This document shows, piece after piece, positions 26,535 to 40,930 of a stretch of 64,000 bases of DNA. Every line of letters begins with the position of its first letter. The first letter of the stretch is position 1. The stretch lies in contig NC_065531.1 of NCBI RefSeq assembly GCF_020184175.1, positions 77,780,604 through 77,844,603 on the forward strand, written 5' to 3'. The notes under the pieces were generated by a model. That model did not search any database and was not told where the DNA came from. It saw only the letters and a list, made by a program, of their open reading frames with translations. Origin of the DNA: Aphis gossypii (Eukaryota > Arthropoda > Insecta > Hemiptera > Aphididae). The translations under genes and the position numbers were made by a program.

Positions 26535-29500
26535 TGTATTATAGGACTGATTTTCGTTTGGGGTTATCGTTATCACGTTTTTGCACGCGTTTTCTCAAAC
26601 CTTCGATTTCTGACGAAAAATATATATTATCGGTAAAATGCCCTCACTATTCGAACCATTATATCATTACATATTGTTATTACGTTCCGTTTGAAATTTT
26701 GCTTTTATATCGTGATCATTTATGTGGTCGTGTTAAACGTATTTTCTATAGTGTTCACAAATTTTAACGAAGATGATTTTTGCTCCTAATGGCTTCCCTG
26801 TGATAATTATTTTCGAACTTAAACGAAGCAAAAATAGATGGATTAAAATAACGAAAACGTGACGTAAATAATATTATTATTGTATCGAAATTGTGTTTCG
26901 AGCTTGTAAAAATCGACTTTTTTCTAAATACCAAGAGCTGTATGCACATATTATAATAAAATAGGCTAATTAATATTTAAAACTATAAATTATTTATTTA
27001 GTTAACATTTTTTTATTCCATCTCTAAATTGTTGACTGTAATAATTAATTAAGCAATTATCAAATTGTGTTTGAATAATTATTAATGTTAACAAATATCA
27101 TGATGCTAATTCTAATTGAATTACGCTCGTGTTCTTGACATACTGCGGTTTTATAATATAATATATATGATTATTAATTAACTATTTCATACTTATTTTG
27201 TAAATGGTTTCAAACAGATTATATTCTGTAAAATAATTAGAATACGAAACTACAATTACTTTTTAATTAATATTTTATGATGTTCTATTTTTTTTAAATA
27301 AAATAGAATATTATCCTTCTATAACGTACAATATTAGAACATGTTATACAAAGATATACTTAAGTTATACTAAATATTAAAATCATATTTTGAGCTTATG
27401 AAACTACTTCATTTCTCTTTATTATCAAATAACATAACAATTGTTTGAGTTTTAAGAAAATCAAATAAAATGTTATTGCATATATTATACGCAAATATTA
27501 CAAGGAATGTAATAAATTGTTACTTCAATATAGTTTTAATAATAGCAATCTCTTTATGAAATCCTGAATAGGAATTATGTGATTTATTTTCTTAAGTGAT
27601 TTAATGTTTATAGAATATATTATTACTATGTAGCATTAAACCGTTGCATTAATTGAGGTTTATGGTGAAATTTTAGATATCTAAATAGTACAATAATTGA
27701 TTAAATTATAAAAAAAAAATTATATGTATATATATAATATATATATTATAATATATGTAATTTAGGTTTATATATATATTGTTATATTTGAATTGAACTT
27801 GAGTTACAGTATAGCACTTTAACATACTTGCTATTAAATTTAATATGGAAACTTTGGAATCAAGAATACAATTGAATTGTAAATGCTTGTTATATAACTT
27901 ATTCTAAGATCGATTGCACCAAAATGTAATCCACTAATTTATTATTCTTCTCTACTTTGAGTTCTACTTCCATATGGTCCAAATCGTTTTTACAAAGATC
28001 ATTGTATTATCACGCTCATTAACATACATTTTAAAGAAATCTGCTGAAAACCTAACATTTATTATGCAAAAAAAAAAGTTAGCTTAAAAATAAAAAATAC
28101 ATAAATAATAATTATAATGATTATTATAAAAAGGTATGATAATAAGAATTTTAGAAAATACAGTAGATTAATATTTAATTATTAGCATGAAAATATGCAT
28201 CATCGAGTTTTTTTTATGAAATATATTAATTATTTAACTACCTTTTACGAACTTATAACAACACATTTTGTTAATTAATATATTTTATTAATAAATACAT
28301 TTAGTAATTTCATATTTATTTTGATGATTTTAGATTTATTTTGCATTAACAATGAATTTTCCAATCTAATTATAAAAATAATAAGATATTTATAAACGTT
28401 AAAACATCAACGATATATTTCATTTATAAATTTAACTAATACTTTTACATTAGTAACGATTTTATAATGATCCGAGCAAGGACTTGACCTAACGTTATTG
28501 CAGTATAACATCCAAAGTGCACAGTAGAACTTAAGTCACATTAATATCACATTACATTTCTTTTTATGATAAAAAAAATTTAAATTCTTTTAATAAAAAC
28601 CATATTATCTTATTGTTGGTTGAGTATTTATTTCATTACTTATTAATTATTAAATAAAATGATAATTTTATAGCATAATATGTTTGAAGCACATTTTTTT
28701 ATAGATAGGAGTGAAACAAAAATAGTATATATTTAATATTACTACTTTGGTGTTTAATATATAACTGTAGTTTAATCAAACATTGATGCAAAAGTACGGT
28801 AGGTTTGGAGCATTGTAAAGGTTATCAACGGGTTTTAGAACAAAATGTATTGGATTTTTAACATTGATAATAAAACTACAAATACAAGAAGCTACAAATT
28901 GCTAAACGTAATAGCTAGGTGATAATAATAAATAATAAAAAAATAATAAAGCAGTCTTCTGATTTATGTTAAATTTAATATTTGGTAAAACCATAATTAT
29001 TATGAATGAGAGTTCAGACTTGTAAAAAATAAAATAAAAAAGAAGAAGACATATAACATATATATATGAAAATAATATGAACAAAATATTTTGTACTAAA
29101 AATACATTGTGCATATGTAAAATATAATAATGGAAACAAATAACTGTTTTGAACAATAGCAACATAATAATCTATGTGTAAAAATGAGAGAATATAACGC
29201 AATTCAATGTTCAAAAATCAGAATTTATATTACATACTTTAAATAACATAATATTGAATTTTTAATTTTTTTTTTTACAGATAAAAAAAGAAACCGAGAA
29301 TCCTAAGTTATTGATAAAATTAAATTATTATTTAAAACAAGAGCCGTGATACAAACAATAACTAAGTTTTTAATGTTTGATTAAAAGTTAATTAATTAAT
29401 TTGTTTATAAATACAAAATGATTGTTTTAAAATGAGTTAAAAAAAATTATAATTTTGACATGAAGTAGGTAAATATTATACTAAGAGGTATAAAAAAATT

Positions 29501-32500
29501 CTTATATTAGACTTGAAGTGATTATCGTATTGTACAGATAAATGCATTGTTATTAAAAATCTCATTAAAATAAAACATTTTTCAAAATATAACATAACAT
29601 TTTAATAATCGTTTAATTTATTTTCAATAAAATTAACTTAAAAGATATTTAAGTATTAAGTTATTTAGGTTTTTTTATCCCCGAGTAACCCGTAATTTTA
29701 ATACTCTGAGGTTTGATAATCAGAAAGAGGTTTATATACAATTTAAAAAAAATAAAGATACAAAAAACAATAAAAAGACAAAATATAAGATCAATGATCG
29801 TAAGGTCACTATAGCCTATAACTAAGGTTTGTTTTAAAAAATCATATGCACATAAATATTGATCCTTTAATAATGTTCATGTGTTTTTGAATTGTTTATT
29901 ATATTATTTCATATTTTATAAAAATGCTAATAAAACTTATTTTTATAGCATTGGTCAAAAATAATGCACAACTTATTCCACTCCAAATCCAGAATTATAC
30001 ACATTTTATTAATCATATTGCTGTTAATTAAACAATAATAAATATTACTATTTTTTTTTAGAATAAATTATTCTTAATATTTTATAAATTATATAAGATT
30101 GTGTAACATCATTCAATTCTACAACAAATATTGACGGTTTACCTATACAGTCATAATAACGCGAATGCAATATTTTTAAATTCATAAAAATGTATTTTCG
30201 TATGCAATGAAATTTGATCCTGTGGTATTTTTAACTTCAACAGAAAAATAATCTGAAAATTTAACTATTAAAATTCACTCATTATATTACAAGAAATATT
30301 TTATCAAAATCATCGCCGTGAAAACTGATATTATATAGTTTGAATATTCTTAAGTTTAATTATAGGTTTGAATTTGTTTTTTCTTCTCAAGTATCAACAT
30401 AAACATCGTAAAATACGTTTAATGAGATTATGGTAGATATCGATTTCAAATATTTGTGATATTTTATTCGATCAGAAAACTTTGGTATCGGATAAGCACA
30501 AACTTCTACGGCTTAATTGTCCGCGTATAGAGTCCCTTTTATCTGCAAATGATTAAGGGCTTTAGCGTACTTGGCATATTATAACAACGCAGCCATAAAC
30601 TGTCCCATATAAAATCCCACAACGAACACACACACACAAATATAAATATATATATATTTATAAATATATTATATGATCAGACCGAACTGTTAACGTAAAG
30701 TTTTATACTTGTATTCTCTAATGGACACTAGTTGTCAGCAATTTAAAATAATACGTTATTTTTAGCATATGATTAGATTCTATTTAATTTAAGTATCCTA
30801 TTTGATATTTATCATGCATGGAGATTTAATGTTTTTTTTTTTTTTTTTTAATAGATATACAATACAATATTAAGTGAGTATGCTATCATTATAGAATATT
30901 ATTTAATTGTCTAATTTATTGTAATATAACAAAATAATACATATTTTATGATATAAATAACATGATATTATGTACGTATAGTGTCGTAGTACATATTGTA
31001 TTGTTGTATCCGATTTTAATGATAAATTGCTATAAATTAAAATGGAAATGGGAATGCTATTTGTTTAAAAAAATGAATACACTTGCTTATCTAAAGAGCG
31101 TGATGGTTTTATTGTTGATTCGATTTCCAAAAAGTAATTTTAATAATATTATTAAGGTATCAATACTGCATTTTGATATTTTAAAACAATTTAGACTTAA
31201 TAAAAACATTTTTTGAATTACAAAAACAATTCCAAATAATTTGAACTACTGCTATTAAATAGCCAATATAAATAAAATGATGAACTCATTTGAATTTTGA
31301 AATTCTTGACTTTATAAATGTAATATTATGTTTAATATATAATATTACATTTTTCCACGACGAGAACTTAAAAATGTGTAATACATTGAAACGTTTACAG
31401 CTTCATCGTACTTTAAAACATTTTTTGTAAGCATTTATTTTACGCGACTTTGCAGTAGTTTGTATAATTGTATTCTACTTGTTGGGTGCCCATTGTTTTG
31501 TGGTTGCTGATGGAAACACATTTCTCTACGTTTACATCAGAAACGTCGGACCGTTGTCCTTTCTGTGTGTTCATTTTCAGTTACATTGTATCAACATGCC
31601 TATATTGTCACAAGAAGTTAATTTATTTATTCATTACTTATTCATTATGAATAGTGGTTTCGGTAAACAGCAAACGTATTTCATGAAATCGATCTTTTTT
31701 AATAGTTAGTGTGAAATGTGAATGCATGTTTTAGATAATATTCTAAACCACTTGAATATTCAAATAATAGTTTAAAAATTAGATTAATAAATAGATTTGA
31801 ATGAATTGTTTATGCATAATATGATAAATATGGAGTTTATTATTTTCTTTTGTTTTAAATATTTTACTACATATTTTATTATATTGCACTCGTATGAAAA
31901 AGTTGATTCAGAAATCATGTTCGTGTTCTAATTTTTATAATTATCATAAGTAGAAATTCTGATTTTTTAAATTTGTATGCATATTCATATTTTAAGGACC
32001 ATGTTTTTAAATACTTAGATTTATTATAAATTATTTATTTAGATACTTTTAAAAGCATTTTCAAAAACACTGAGAATACTTTAAATTATTAACACTATTT
32101 CAGTAATGTTATTGTTATGTTTGAAGAAAAATGTATTTCATTTTTAATAGTGTAAAATCTTATCTTAAACGCTCTCTGAAAAGATGATGTATGATTTAGT
32201 GAATTATTATTGTCATAACAATTATAGAAACAGAAGACGCTTACAAAATAGGTTTGAACTAAGTTTTAAAATAATGTATAGGTAAGCTTAAATGAAAAGT
32301 GAAAGGTATATTATATTATTATAGCTTGATGTAGATAATATTTGAAAATAATGAATAAAATTATAATTCGTTTATTTATCGACATTCGTTCTCAATATAC
32401 GATTTTAATATAATTATTACATTTTTTGAATAAGTTAAAAAAATAAGATATTACAATGTTATATTTTAATGAACAAGTGTTTATGAATTTTAAATAGAAT

Positions 32501-32990
32501 AATAATATATTATATTAGTTAATTTATGCATCTACTATTATATGTTTATATATATCAAAAGTAAAAAAAGTTATTAATTAATAATTTTAATTCGATAAAA
32601 TATTAAATATATAATTCTTAAATCGCATATATTTGATCTACGAATAATACATAAATTTACTATAGTTAGTAAAAAGTGGCTTAACTATGAAAAAAGATTG
32701 ACTTTATTTTGCCACGGCTATTGAAAAACTTAAATTACGCTATTGAACTATAATGAAAGTACTATAATATGTATGCCAATAAAGGGGTAACATATAGATA
32801 GTTAGACCAATCTACTTGGTTTATCTGAACTTATACGATTGAGAATTTATTAGAAATTGAAGCATTATACTTATCATAATAATATAAAAATAATGTAATA
32901 GATTCAATGTCAATCATCACACACAAACTCGTGTATATCATAATTTATAATACTTGTTGTTTAGTTTTTTTTTTTTCGGAGACGTAAAGT
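26535..32990. other. AT-rich intronic DNA, nothing recognised
   Basis: This is mostly low-complexity sequence. TA palindromic repeats lie at about 27718-27760 and an (AC)n run near 30627. Short frames at 30962-31216 and 31468-31709 have no recognised motifs. One weak tRNA-like remnant is listed separately. Confidence 0.55.
28460..28535 (-). repeat. Weak second SINE-like or tRNA-like remnant
   Basis: On the minus strand a segment contains GTGCACTTTGGATGTTATAC followed by GGTCAAGTCC, a one-mismatch relative of a polymerase III B box, in a patch less AT-rich than its neighbours. No clear A box is visible. This is recorded only because it echoes the candidate near 22.3 kb. Confidence 0.15.
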
Positions 32991-32999
32991 TGTGAAAAC

Positions 33000-33375
33000 A
33001 TTTTTACGCTTCTTCGTGATGTAAGTGAACAGCCATTTTTTAAACTGTTTTTGGAGGAATACCTACGGTCAGCAGGTGTGGCTTTTAATGGTCAGCCGGG
33101 AAAACCCGTCAAGAAACTAGCATTTGGCACAAAGAATAGAGAGAGTGCAAAAAACCATCGGCGCGCACAGATATATTTAGATAAAGTGGCATTACTTAAA
33201 TGTATGCCCGAAATTGCCTGTTGTTAACGACCGCACGCGGAGACACGAGCTGGGTAGGGATTTGCTCGCAATAAATTCCGGTGGTCCAAAAACCCGGGGA
33301 AAAAGCTAATTTTTTTACCACACTCCGTGACGTTGGAGTGCGCAATCAGTGCATCGAGGGAAAAAAAATAAATCA
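33000..33375. other. GC-richer intronic island
   Basis: This compact block is markedly less AT-rich than the kilobases around it, with CATCGGCGCGCACAG, CCGCACGCGGAGACACG and CTCCGTGACGTTGGAGTGCGC. TGACGT is a CREB/ATF-type core. There are no long frames on either strand. It is a candidate regulatory element. Confidence 0.3.
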
Positions 33376-34639
33376 CCACCCAATTTTTTTTTTTTCATTT
33401 ATTATAATATATATTATATATACAACTATATAGTATAATTCTCTTCTCCCTTCACGCTACATCTCTTCGACAATATAATATGTACTTAGGTTCGTCATAT
33501 ACGGGAAATAATATAATATTTATAATATTTTTATACAGGTATATTATAAACAATTTTAACTTATATCTAGCTGTTGTAAGCGTATTCAAAAATTTAACAA
33601 AAAAATAATCTTATATTTATACAAAGTATAATGAAGGATAGTAATATAATGTCTATACGAGTACGTTCAATTATTGACGAACATAAAATATTATTCATCG
33701 TCACTCGTTATTTTACGGCTTAATTCGACTTACGTTATCTGCTGTTGATAAAATATGATATTTTATTCACGAAGACCATAAAATATTTCACTACTCAAGT
33801 GAGTATATTATAATAACTAAATTTTCAACCCGAAGAGATACTCAAATACTATGTGTACGAAAATAATTGTACCATATTTCCTTTTACAGATACCTAGATA
33901 TACATCTGTATTATACTTTTACAATAAAACCGAAATTGTTGTTGATTTTAAAACTAAATTATATTTACTAAAATAATAATAATGAATAATAATTAATTTC
34001 CGAGGTGGATGTCATTCTATGTAATATGTAAAACAAATTAAAAACACTAACATAATCAAACACAGAGTTTTAGAAGTTGAATACAAAAATGTCAATCGAA
34101 CGTTGTCAATAATACAAACAATAGATGCTTTCATACACTTTTTTCAGGATAATAATATTAATCTGTAAAATATGTCTTATCATGGACATTTTATTATTAT
34201 TTTATGATTAACACGGGAGGGAAAAGTTTCAAAGAATACATGTATTATCTATAGTTAAGATTAAAATACATTTTTCGAATAGTTTTTGACGTGGAAGAAT
34301 TCTATATATGTCGTCAACTGACGAAAATACAATGGTATTTGAAATTCGTTAAGGAATTTCATCAACATAATAATATTTAATTACACATAATACATACAAA
34401 AATATCAATAAATTATACGAATTTATTTGACGATACGAGCTATACTGTAAAATATTTGAGTATCGGTATTTAAGTATATTTCTTTATTGTATTATACTCG
34501 TATCTAATTTTAGTAGGTATCACAGTCGTAATAATATTGAAAGGTAAATAACCTTAAAGTTTTTGATGTGGAGTACTTTTTTTTCTACAACAATACTTTC
34601 TAGTGAGTTTGTGAATAAAGGATAATGTGCATGGGTTAC

Positions 34640-36180
34640 CACGGATCTATATATATTATTATTCATTAGCGGAGCCGCACAAATCACATAAATCCTATAA
34701 GTGAATATTGAAATCGCAGTGTAATAAAGTGACCACCAGTCGTAAATCCGTAAAAACGTGCATTACCGTATAATGGAATTATCCTCTAGCAGTATAATAG
34801 AGTTTACATATTATATATTTATAATACCGAACCTACCCGATAACTTGGCCGTCTGCAGAAGTAGAGGATCACTGTGGGTGCGCGAGTTGTGATAATTGGT
34901 GGTTGTGGGGGGGGGGGGGGAGACTGAATGCTATGTAATATTAAAATCATTATTTTTATAATGATACATCGGACCAATCGAGTGGAAACCCGATGAGACG
35001 TCGTCTCCGATCGTCCGTGGCGTGGATTAAAATTTCCGAGAAATTAATTCAAAATCTTCCGCCCACGTGAATAATAATCATTTCGAGTCCGCGCTAATAA
35101 GCTACCGGCGCGACGGTCGATGTCGTACTCCAGTTTTAATAATAATAATAATAATCAGACATTCGTCTCGACGAGTATGACGTCTATTGCAGTACATTAT
35201 ATTAAGTCTATAATAATATCATAATATATTATGGTTACAACTATTATATTATTATTATCTCGCGAACACGTGTCATAACACGTCCACCGACGGTTATGTA
35301 TGTCGTGCACAACGAGAGAATCCTACACGGTATATAATAGTACCACCGAATTAATAATATTACTACACCGCGGACTGTACCTGCGGATTTGATGCGGCGC
35401 GAGGGGTAGATTACCGTTGGCGTTGCATTAAAGCAGACAGGTACCCATAACATTAGGGTTTTCCGAGTTATCTCGTTGATAACGCGTCGTCGTTTTCGTA
35501 AGTCGTAAATTATGATCAAAAAATTATATACTGTATATTGTATCGTGTTCGAGACTCGCGCGTCATATTATAATACGCGATACAGTTACGGCGATGGACG
35601 CGCCATTGAACCAAACGTTTTGTAAGGACGTCATGTGTGCGGCTGTGGACTTGGAAACATTTTTTATAATAATTACGACGACGACGATAACACAATGGCG
35701 TGTGGCGGATGCACTTATGTACGACAGTCGATCGGACGACGACGTGAAATCGGCAGCAATAATCGCGCGCGACTATCGTATGCGCATATACTGGTGCAGA
35801 GACTACAGCGGTATTATTAATGCACGACGACCCAGTTCGTTTCTACGTACGTACAGCTATATAATATAAACCCATTCGGATATGAATAATGAGTTTTATC
35901 TGTATAAATATAATATACATCACGATAACGTAATAATATTATTATACATCGCGCGCTGTCGTGATATTATTATTATTATTATATTGTTTATTACTTCGAA
36001 GCCGTTCGTCTTCCAATCGGACTGTCCGAATAACCTCCATAAATTTTGGCATTTTGTTAATCAAACGAAAAACACCGAGGATGACGCGAGTTATGAACGA
36101 CGATAAATTGTACGCTTACACGGAAACGGTATACTCTATACCGTTTTAAACGCGCTTTTAAACATTCACCCGTGTAAATC
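34640..36180. other. Largest CpG-rich island in the giant intron, about 1.5 kb
   Basis: This is the largest CpG-rich segment of the 31-kb intron, with many CGACGACG, CGCGCG and ACGTACG motifs and a 14-base G run at its left edge. Frames of 91 codons exist on both strands (35519-35244 minus, 35594-35869 plus) but have repetitive Ile/Thr/Asp runs from simple repeats and no domain signature. The density of unmethylated-looking CpG and its isolation suggest an alternative promoter or enhancer hub. Confidence 0.35.
34907..34920 (+). repeat. G14 homopolymer
   Basis: Fourteen consecutive G residues sit at the left edge of the large CpG-rich island. Long G runs are rare in AT-rich DNA and can form G-quadruplex structures between molecules or with neighbouring G runs. 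Confidence 0.95.
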
Positions 36181-36812
36181 TCAACGAAAACCTATTTCAT
36201 TTCATCTTGAAGTCGTCTATGCTATATGGTCATCTATCGCGTCGTATTAAAATATAGAAAGATATGACGTTCGTTAACAACGAATCATAATAATGATAAT
36301 AATGAATCTTTTGAAATTGTTTTATGTGATTAGTTATACGAATGTAGAGTAGAACACTTTGAGCTTAAAAATGTAAGTGATTAAAAACTAATGTTTAATT
36401 TTTTTTTTTTTTAATAATAACTGGTTAGTATGTATAAAAACACGCCATAAAACATATGATAAGTTATTTAAAATTATGTTAATAATATTATAATATAATA
36501 TAAATATATAATATTGATCATAAAATATAAAATATTATGATATGAATATAATTAAAAATCGGATGATGTGCTATTTTTTTTCTCACTAAAGTTTCAACAA
36601 CTTAAGCTCGAAGACATCTGAATAAAATTTATCATGCTAAACAATTGTTATTTTTGTATATAATTATTTACTAATACAATATTAAGTAGTATTAGTTGTA
36701 TTAGTAGTAAAAATTAGTAAAATTACGAAGACATTTTAATACGAAAAGTGTTAATCAGTCCATGAATTAAATTATTTAATCAAATTTTTATTAAAAAAAA
36801 AAAATGTAATTA

Positions 36813-36854
36813 TTAGGTTAGGTTAGATTATAAAATTAACCTTAACCTAACCTA
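36813..36854. repeat. Telomere-like TTAGG inverted repeat
   Basis: TTAGGTTAGGTTAG at 36813-36826 is followed after about 10 bases by TTAACCTTAACCTAACCTA (36836-36854), nearly its reverse complement. The two arms could form a hairpin with a short AT loop. TTAGG is the telomere repeat of most insects, including hemipterans. The arms are only two to three units long, so this may be coincidence, a MITE remnant or an interstitial telomeric insertion. Confidence 0.5.
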
Positions 36855-39800
36855 TATTAGAAAAATTGTGTAAATTTTAAATAAAAATTAAAAATTTTAA
36901 AAATGTTGTTAAAATTTGCGCTATTTTAATTTAAACTTAAACATTTTTGATATTACAATCATAAATATTTTTTTCATCAATATTTTAGTATAATTTTTAA
37001 CTATTATGTTATAGAAATACTGATTAATTTTTATATTGTGTTTGTATAATAATCTTAAGATAAATGATAGTAGTATTTTTTTCAAATCAAAAAATATCCT
37101 AAAATCACCATCATCACTCATTCTACAATGTCATACAGTTGCTTTTTCACCTATCCAAGATAAGGTTAGAAGATTATTGATATTCCCTAGACATTAATTA
37201 CACACGCCCAAGACAATGCCCTAAAGCTGAAAAGTTTCAGGAAACTTTCCATTGAACAATGACAATAATGTTTTGATAACAAAAAAAAAAAGATGAGAAA
37301 GGTGAGAAAAAATATGAAATGTAAACTTTCTTCGTATAAAGTTATCTAAGAACAAGATCTAATTACAAGCCCAAACATCTGTTTTGAATTTAAATTGTCT
37401 GATTTGAAAAAGGAAACGAAAACAAAAACTTAAGATATTTTTTCTCTCATATTACAAAATAATCTCTTAAGAATTGAAGAACTTTACCCACTAAATAATA
37501 TTACATCACAAAGAAAGCATATTATAAGTTGACGGAATTAATTACATTTTTACAACAGCGTACACATTTTGTAACGAATAATATAAATGGTAAAATATAC
37601 TCTGACGTTTGTATAGTACCTATAATATCGATACAATTATTATATTTCAGTATTGTTTTTAATTTTTGCCATTTTTTTTGTTATATATTTTATTCGCATA
37701 CGATGTTGTCGCACAATTGGCATATAATAACCAGATGGAAAATTATGATATTATCAACTTGAGTAACTACCTACATTTGTAACGCAGGAACAATTCGAAG
37801 TAAAATATTCAATTAAATAGTATGATTTTTGGGATAAGTAATTATAATTATCGTTGGTAAAATACTAAAATTTGAATGATGTATTGTTGCTATATACGTT
37901 TATAATTATTATTCTGAATCATTTTTAATGCATAAATTATAATATTATGATGAAATGTAAGAACCCACATGAATATCATTATTAAAATAATTATCACTAC
38001 AACTGTAAGGTATTATTATTATTATCATTGTTGTCAGTAAATGTATTATTTATTTGGTGGTATGAAAAAGTTCCTTCAAAGTATTAACTGTACAATTTAA
38101 AAGAATCATAGTTAATTAAGTAGGTATTGTTTAATAATTTAATAATAGTATAAATTGGTGTTTCTATGATTTCAATTGTCGGAGAAAAAGTGAATAAATT
38201 TCAAAATAAAAGTTAAGTGATAATATAGTCTATAAAAATATTATATAACTATAGTTATGAGTCGTTTTTTTAAAAAAAAGTCTGTATATTATAAAACTAT
38301 ATGTTAAATATATTTATGCTATTATTTTGAAAAAAAACCGAAGGTTTTAAGTGAAATTTTTGTCAAAAAATCAAAAAATATATTATTGAATAAAATATAT
38401 TTGCATTCATTATTTCACTCATTATTTGACTGAGAAAGTTTAATAATTGTCTAAATACGCAAAGGTAAATCATTGTCGTTAATGTGTTTTGAAGTGTTTT
38501 AAAATAAATGTGTAATAAATAATATGTGATAAAAATCGACGCTTAAAATAAATAAAAAGTTCTGAAATATAATAAACAAATTTACATTTATATACATAGT
38601 ATATTTTCAAATAATACATGAACAAGGTTAGTTGTATTGTGGTTAAAAGATTACGTTTTATGTGCCTGATTATATTTTTAAAACGCAAGTTGACAACTAT
38701 TTAATCTTCTTAAATTTCAAAGACGTAAGTGTCGAACATTTAGACTATAATATATTTCCATATTAAATGGTTGCCGATGGTGTATGATGTGTATCAGACT
38801 GTTTATGATATGATGATTATAAACCTTGACATCAGACGAGTTTCTTGAAACATTTCTGTATTTGCATTAAGATAGGATGCTATCGTATCGTCAAGGGACT
38901 TAGTGTATCTCTATGGTCTTATACCACCTCAAGCACACAAATATATATATATATATATATTATGTGGATTAATTTCCAATATTTTTGGCTTATATTTTGA
39001 AAAGGTATGGGGACGTATTCAGATTAACTTGGTACCATGGTATCATATTTTTGATAGGTATCAAAGTATTGATAGGTATAAATATATTATATATCCCTAT
39101 AAATAAATATATTTATATTATGTTGTTTTTACTCTGTAAATATGTGTAGCCAGAACTCAACAATAAAATTATTTAGTTTTGAGTTTTTTTTTTTTTTTTT
39201 AAAAACAAATTTCGTATTGTCAAAAAAAAAGATACCTACTTATACATAGATGTAATATCTATAAATTATTTGAATAATTCTTCTAGGAAATTATTTTTTA
39301 TTTACTAAATTAATACATTAAACTGTACTTAATTTGTATTATCTGTCAAACCATTTTAAACAAAAATATCTTACACATATTAAAACTCAAAAGCAATAAT
39401 ACATTATTTTATTCGGGTTTACTGTTATAATAATTATGGACCATCGAGACCAAATTTCACTTTGAATCAAAAAAAAAAAAAAAAAAAACGTTAAACATGC
39501 ATTTTCATTGAATAATGTAATATCATATTGTTTATCTGTACAACTGTAAGTCTAAAAATTCGTGCCCTCGTAGAGTTTTAAACCATAGTTTATTTACAAA
39601 AGATTTTTGACCGTGTATCGAAAATATGTCTTCTCATGTCATTAAATTATATTATTTTAATTACTGTAATATTCTCTTGTGTCTTACATCGTAACTTATT
39701 ATGACCTAACTGAATTTCTTAAATGCATGGTTTGTTCTTTAACCAATACTATAATGAATTGTAAATGTGACGAAAAAATATTAATAATCTGATAAGACAT

Positions 39801-40888
39801 TTATAAAAAATTTATAGATTGAAATTAATTAAATAATAACTATTCATTAAATATTTTATCTATTCATAATATACAAATAACTTAATGACATAAATCTATT
39901 TTTGATATTTTTATCATTATAGATTATTTCATCATTATAAAAAAAAACCTTTTTTTTCTATCTGGTGACTGGTATAATGAATCTTTTAATTCACCCGATA
40001 TTTTTTTATTCCCATTCCATTTTAAGGCTAACAAGGTATTTTTGACAATGAACAAAACAAGTGTTATATGAACCAATTTAGTTTAAATGTATGTTTAGTA
40101 TAGCCATACATTAGAATTTTGTGTTAAATGAATGGCCATCTATCCATGTAAGCATTACACTAGGTACTAAGATTTTAGTGAAGTGAATGTGAATAACTAT
40201 TCGTATTTAGTGAGATGATATAATTTTAATTAATTAATTATCATTAAGGACTTATGGTGAGTGCATGAGAGGATGATTTAATAATATAAGATATCGATTC
40301 GCTTTGTCACTCGAGTGACGTTATTATTTTAAATTATGAGTTATTATACATGCGCAAAATGATTTAATATATTATAAGGAAGGAACTATTTCGGTTCTTG
40401 TTAAATTATATTGATTTAGATTATTTATATTTGTACAAATTTTTTAAACATAATATAAAAATTATGGTTTGAGAAAGTCTTCATCATTTATATTAAAATA
40501 TTATATCCTGTATTGATAACTTATTATATTTCTAAAATTCAAATAGTAAAATAGTATTAATTTTATAATAAATACGCCTAACCCATGAATTCCTTATGTA
40601 AAATTTTCTCATGTAAACCCTATAAAATTTGGTGAAAAAATACTAATTTAGTACAATATCCAATAAAAGACATGCACATACAAAAACTTCGATAATTATT
40701 TTCGACCAGAACTGATGAATAAAATCTAACATTATACAAATGTATATAGATTTATACATAATTTTTATTTTCGTCTTAAAATGTTTCTTTTCTTTAAACT
40801 TCATTCAATTTTTTATTGTAATTATTCCATCAACATTTTTACGAAATAAAATTTTTACTAATAAGCTTTGTCAGTGGTTTCAATAAAA

Positions 40889-40894
<6 letters not shown>

Positions 40895-40927
<33 letters not shown>
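40895..40927. repeat. (TA)n array
   Basis: This is an uninterrupted AT dinucleotide run of about 33 bases in intronic DNA. It is a likely polymorphic microsatellite. Confidence 0.95.

Positions 40928-40930
<3 letters not shown>

Noticed and set aside
35244..35869. 91-codon frames on both strands
   Set aside because: They contain repetitive Ile, Thr and Asp runs from simple repeats in a CpG-rich island and show no domain signature.
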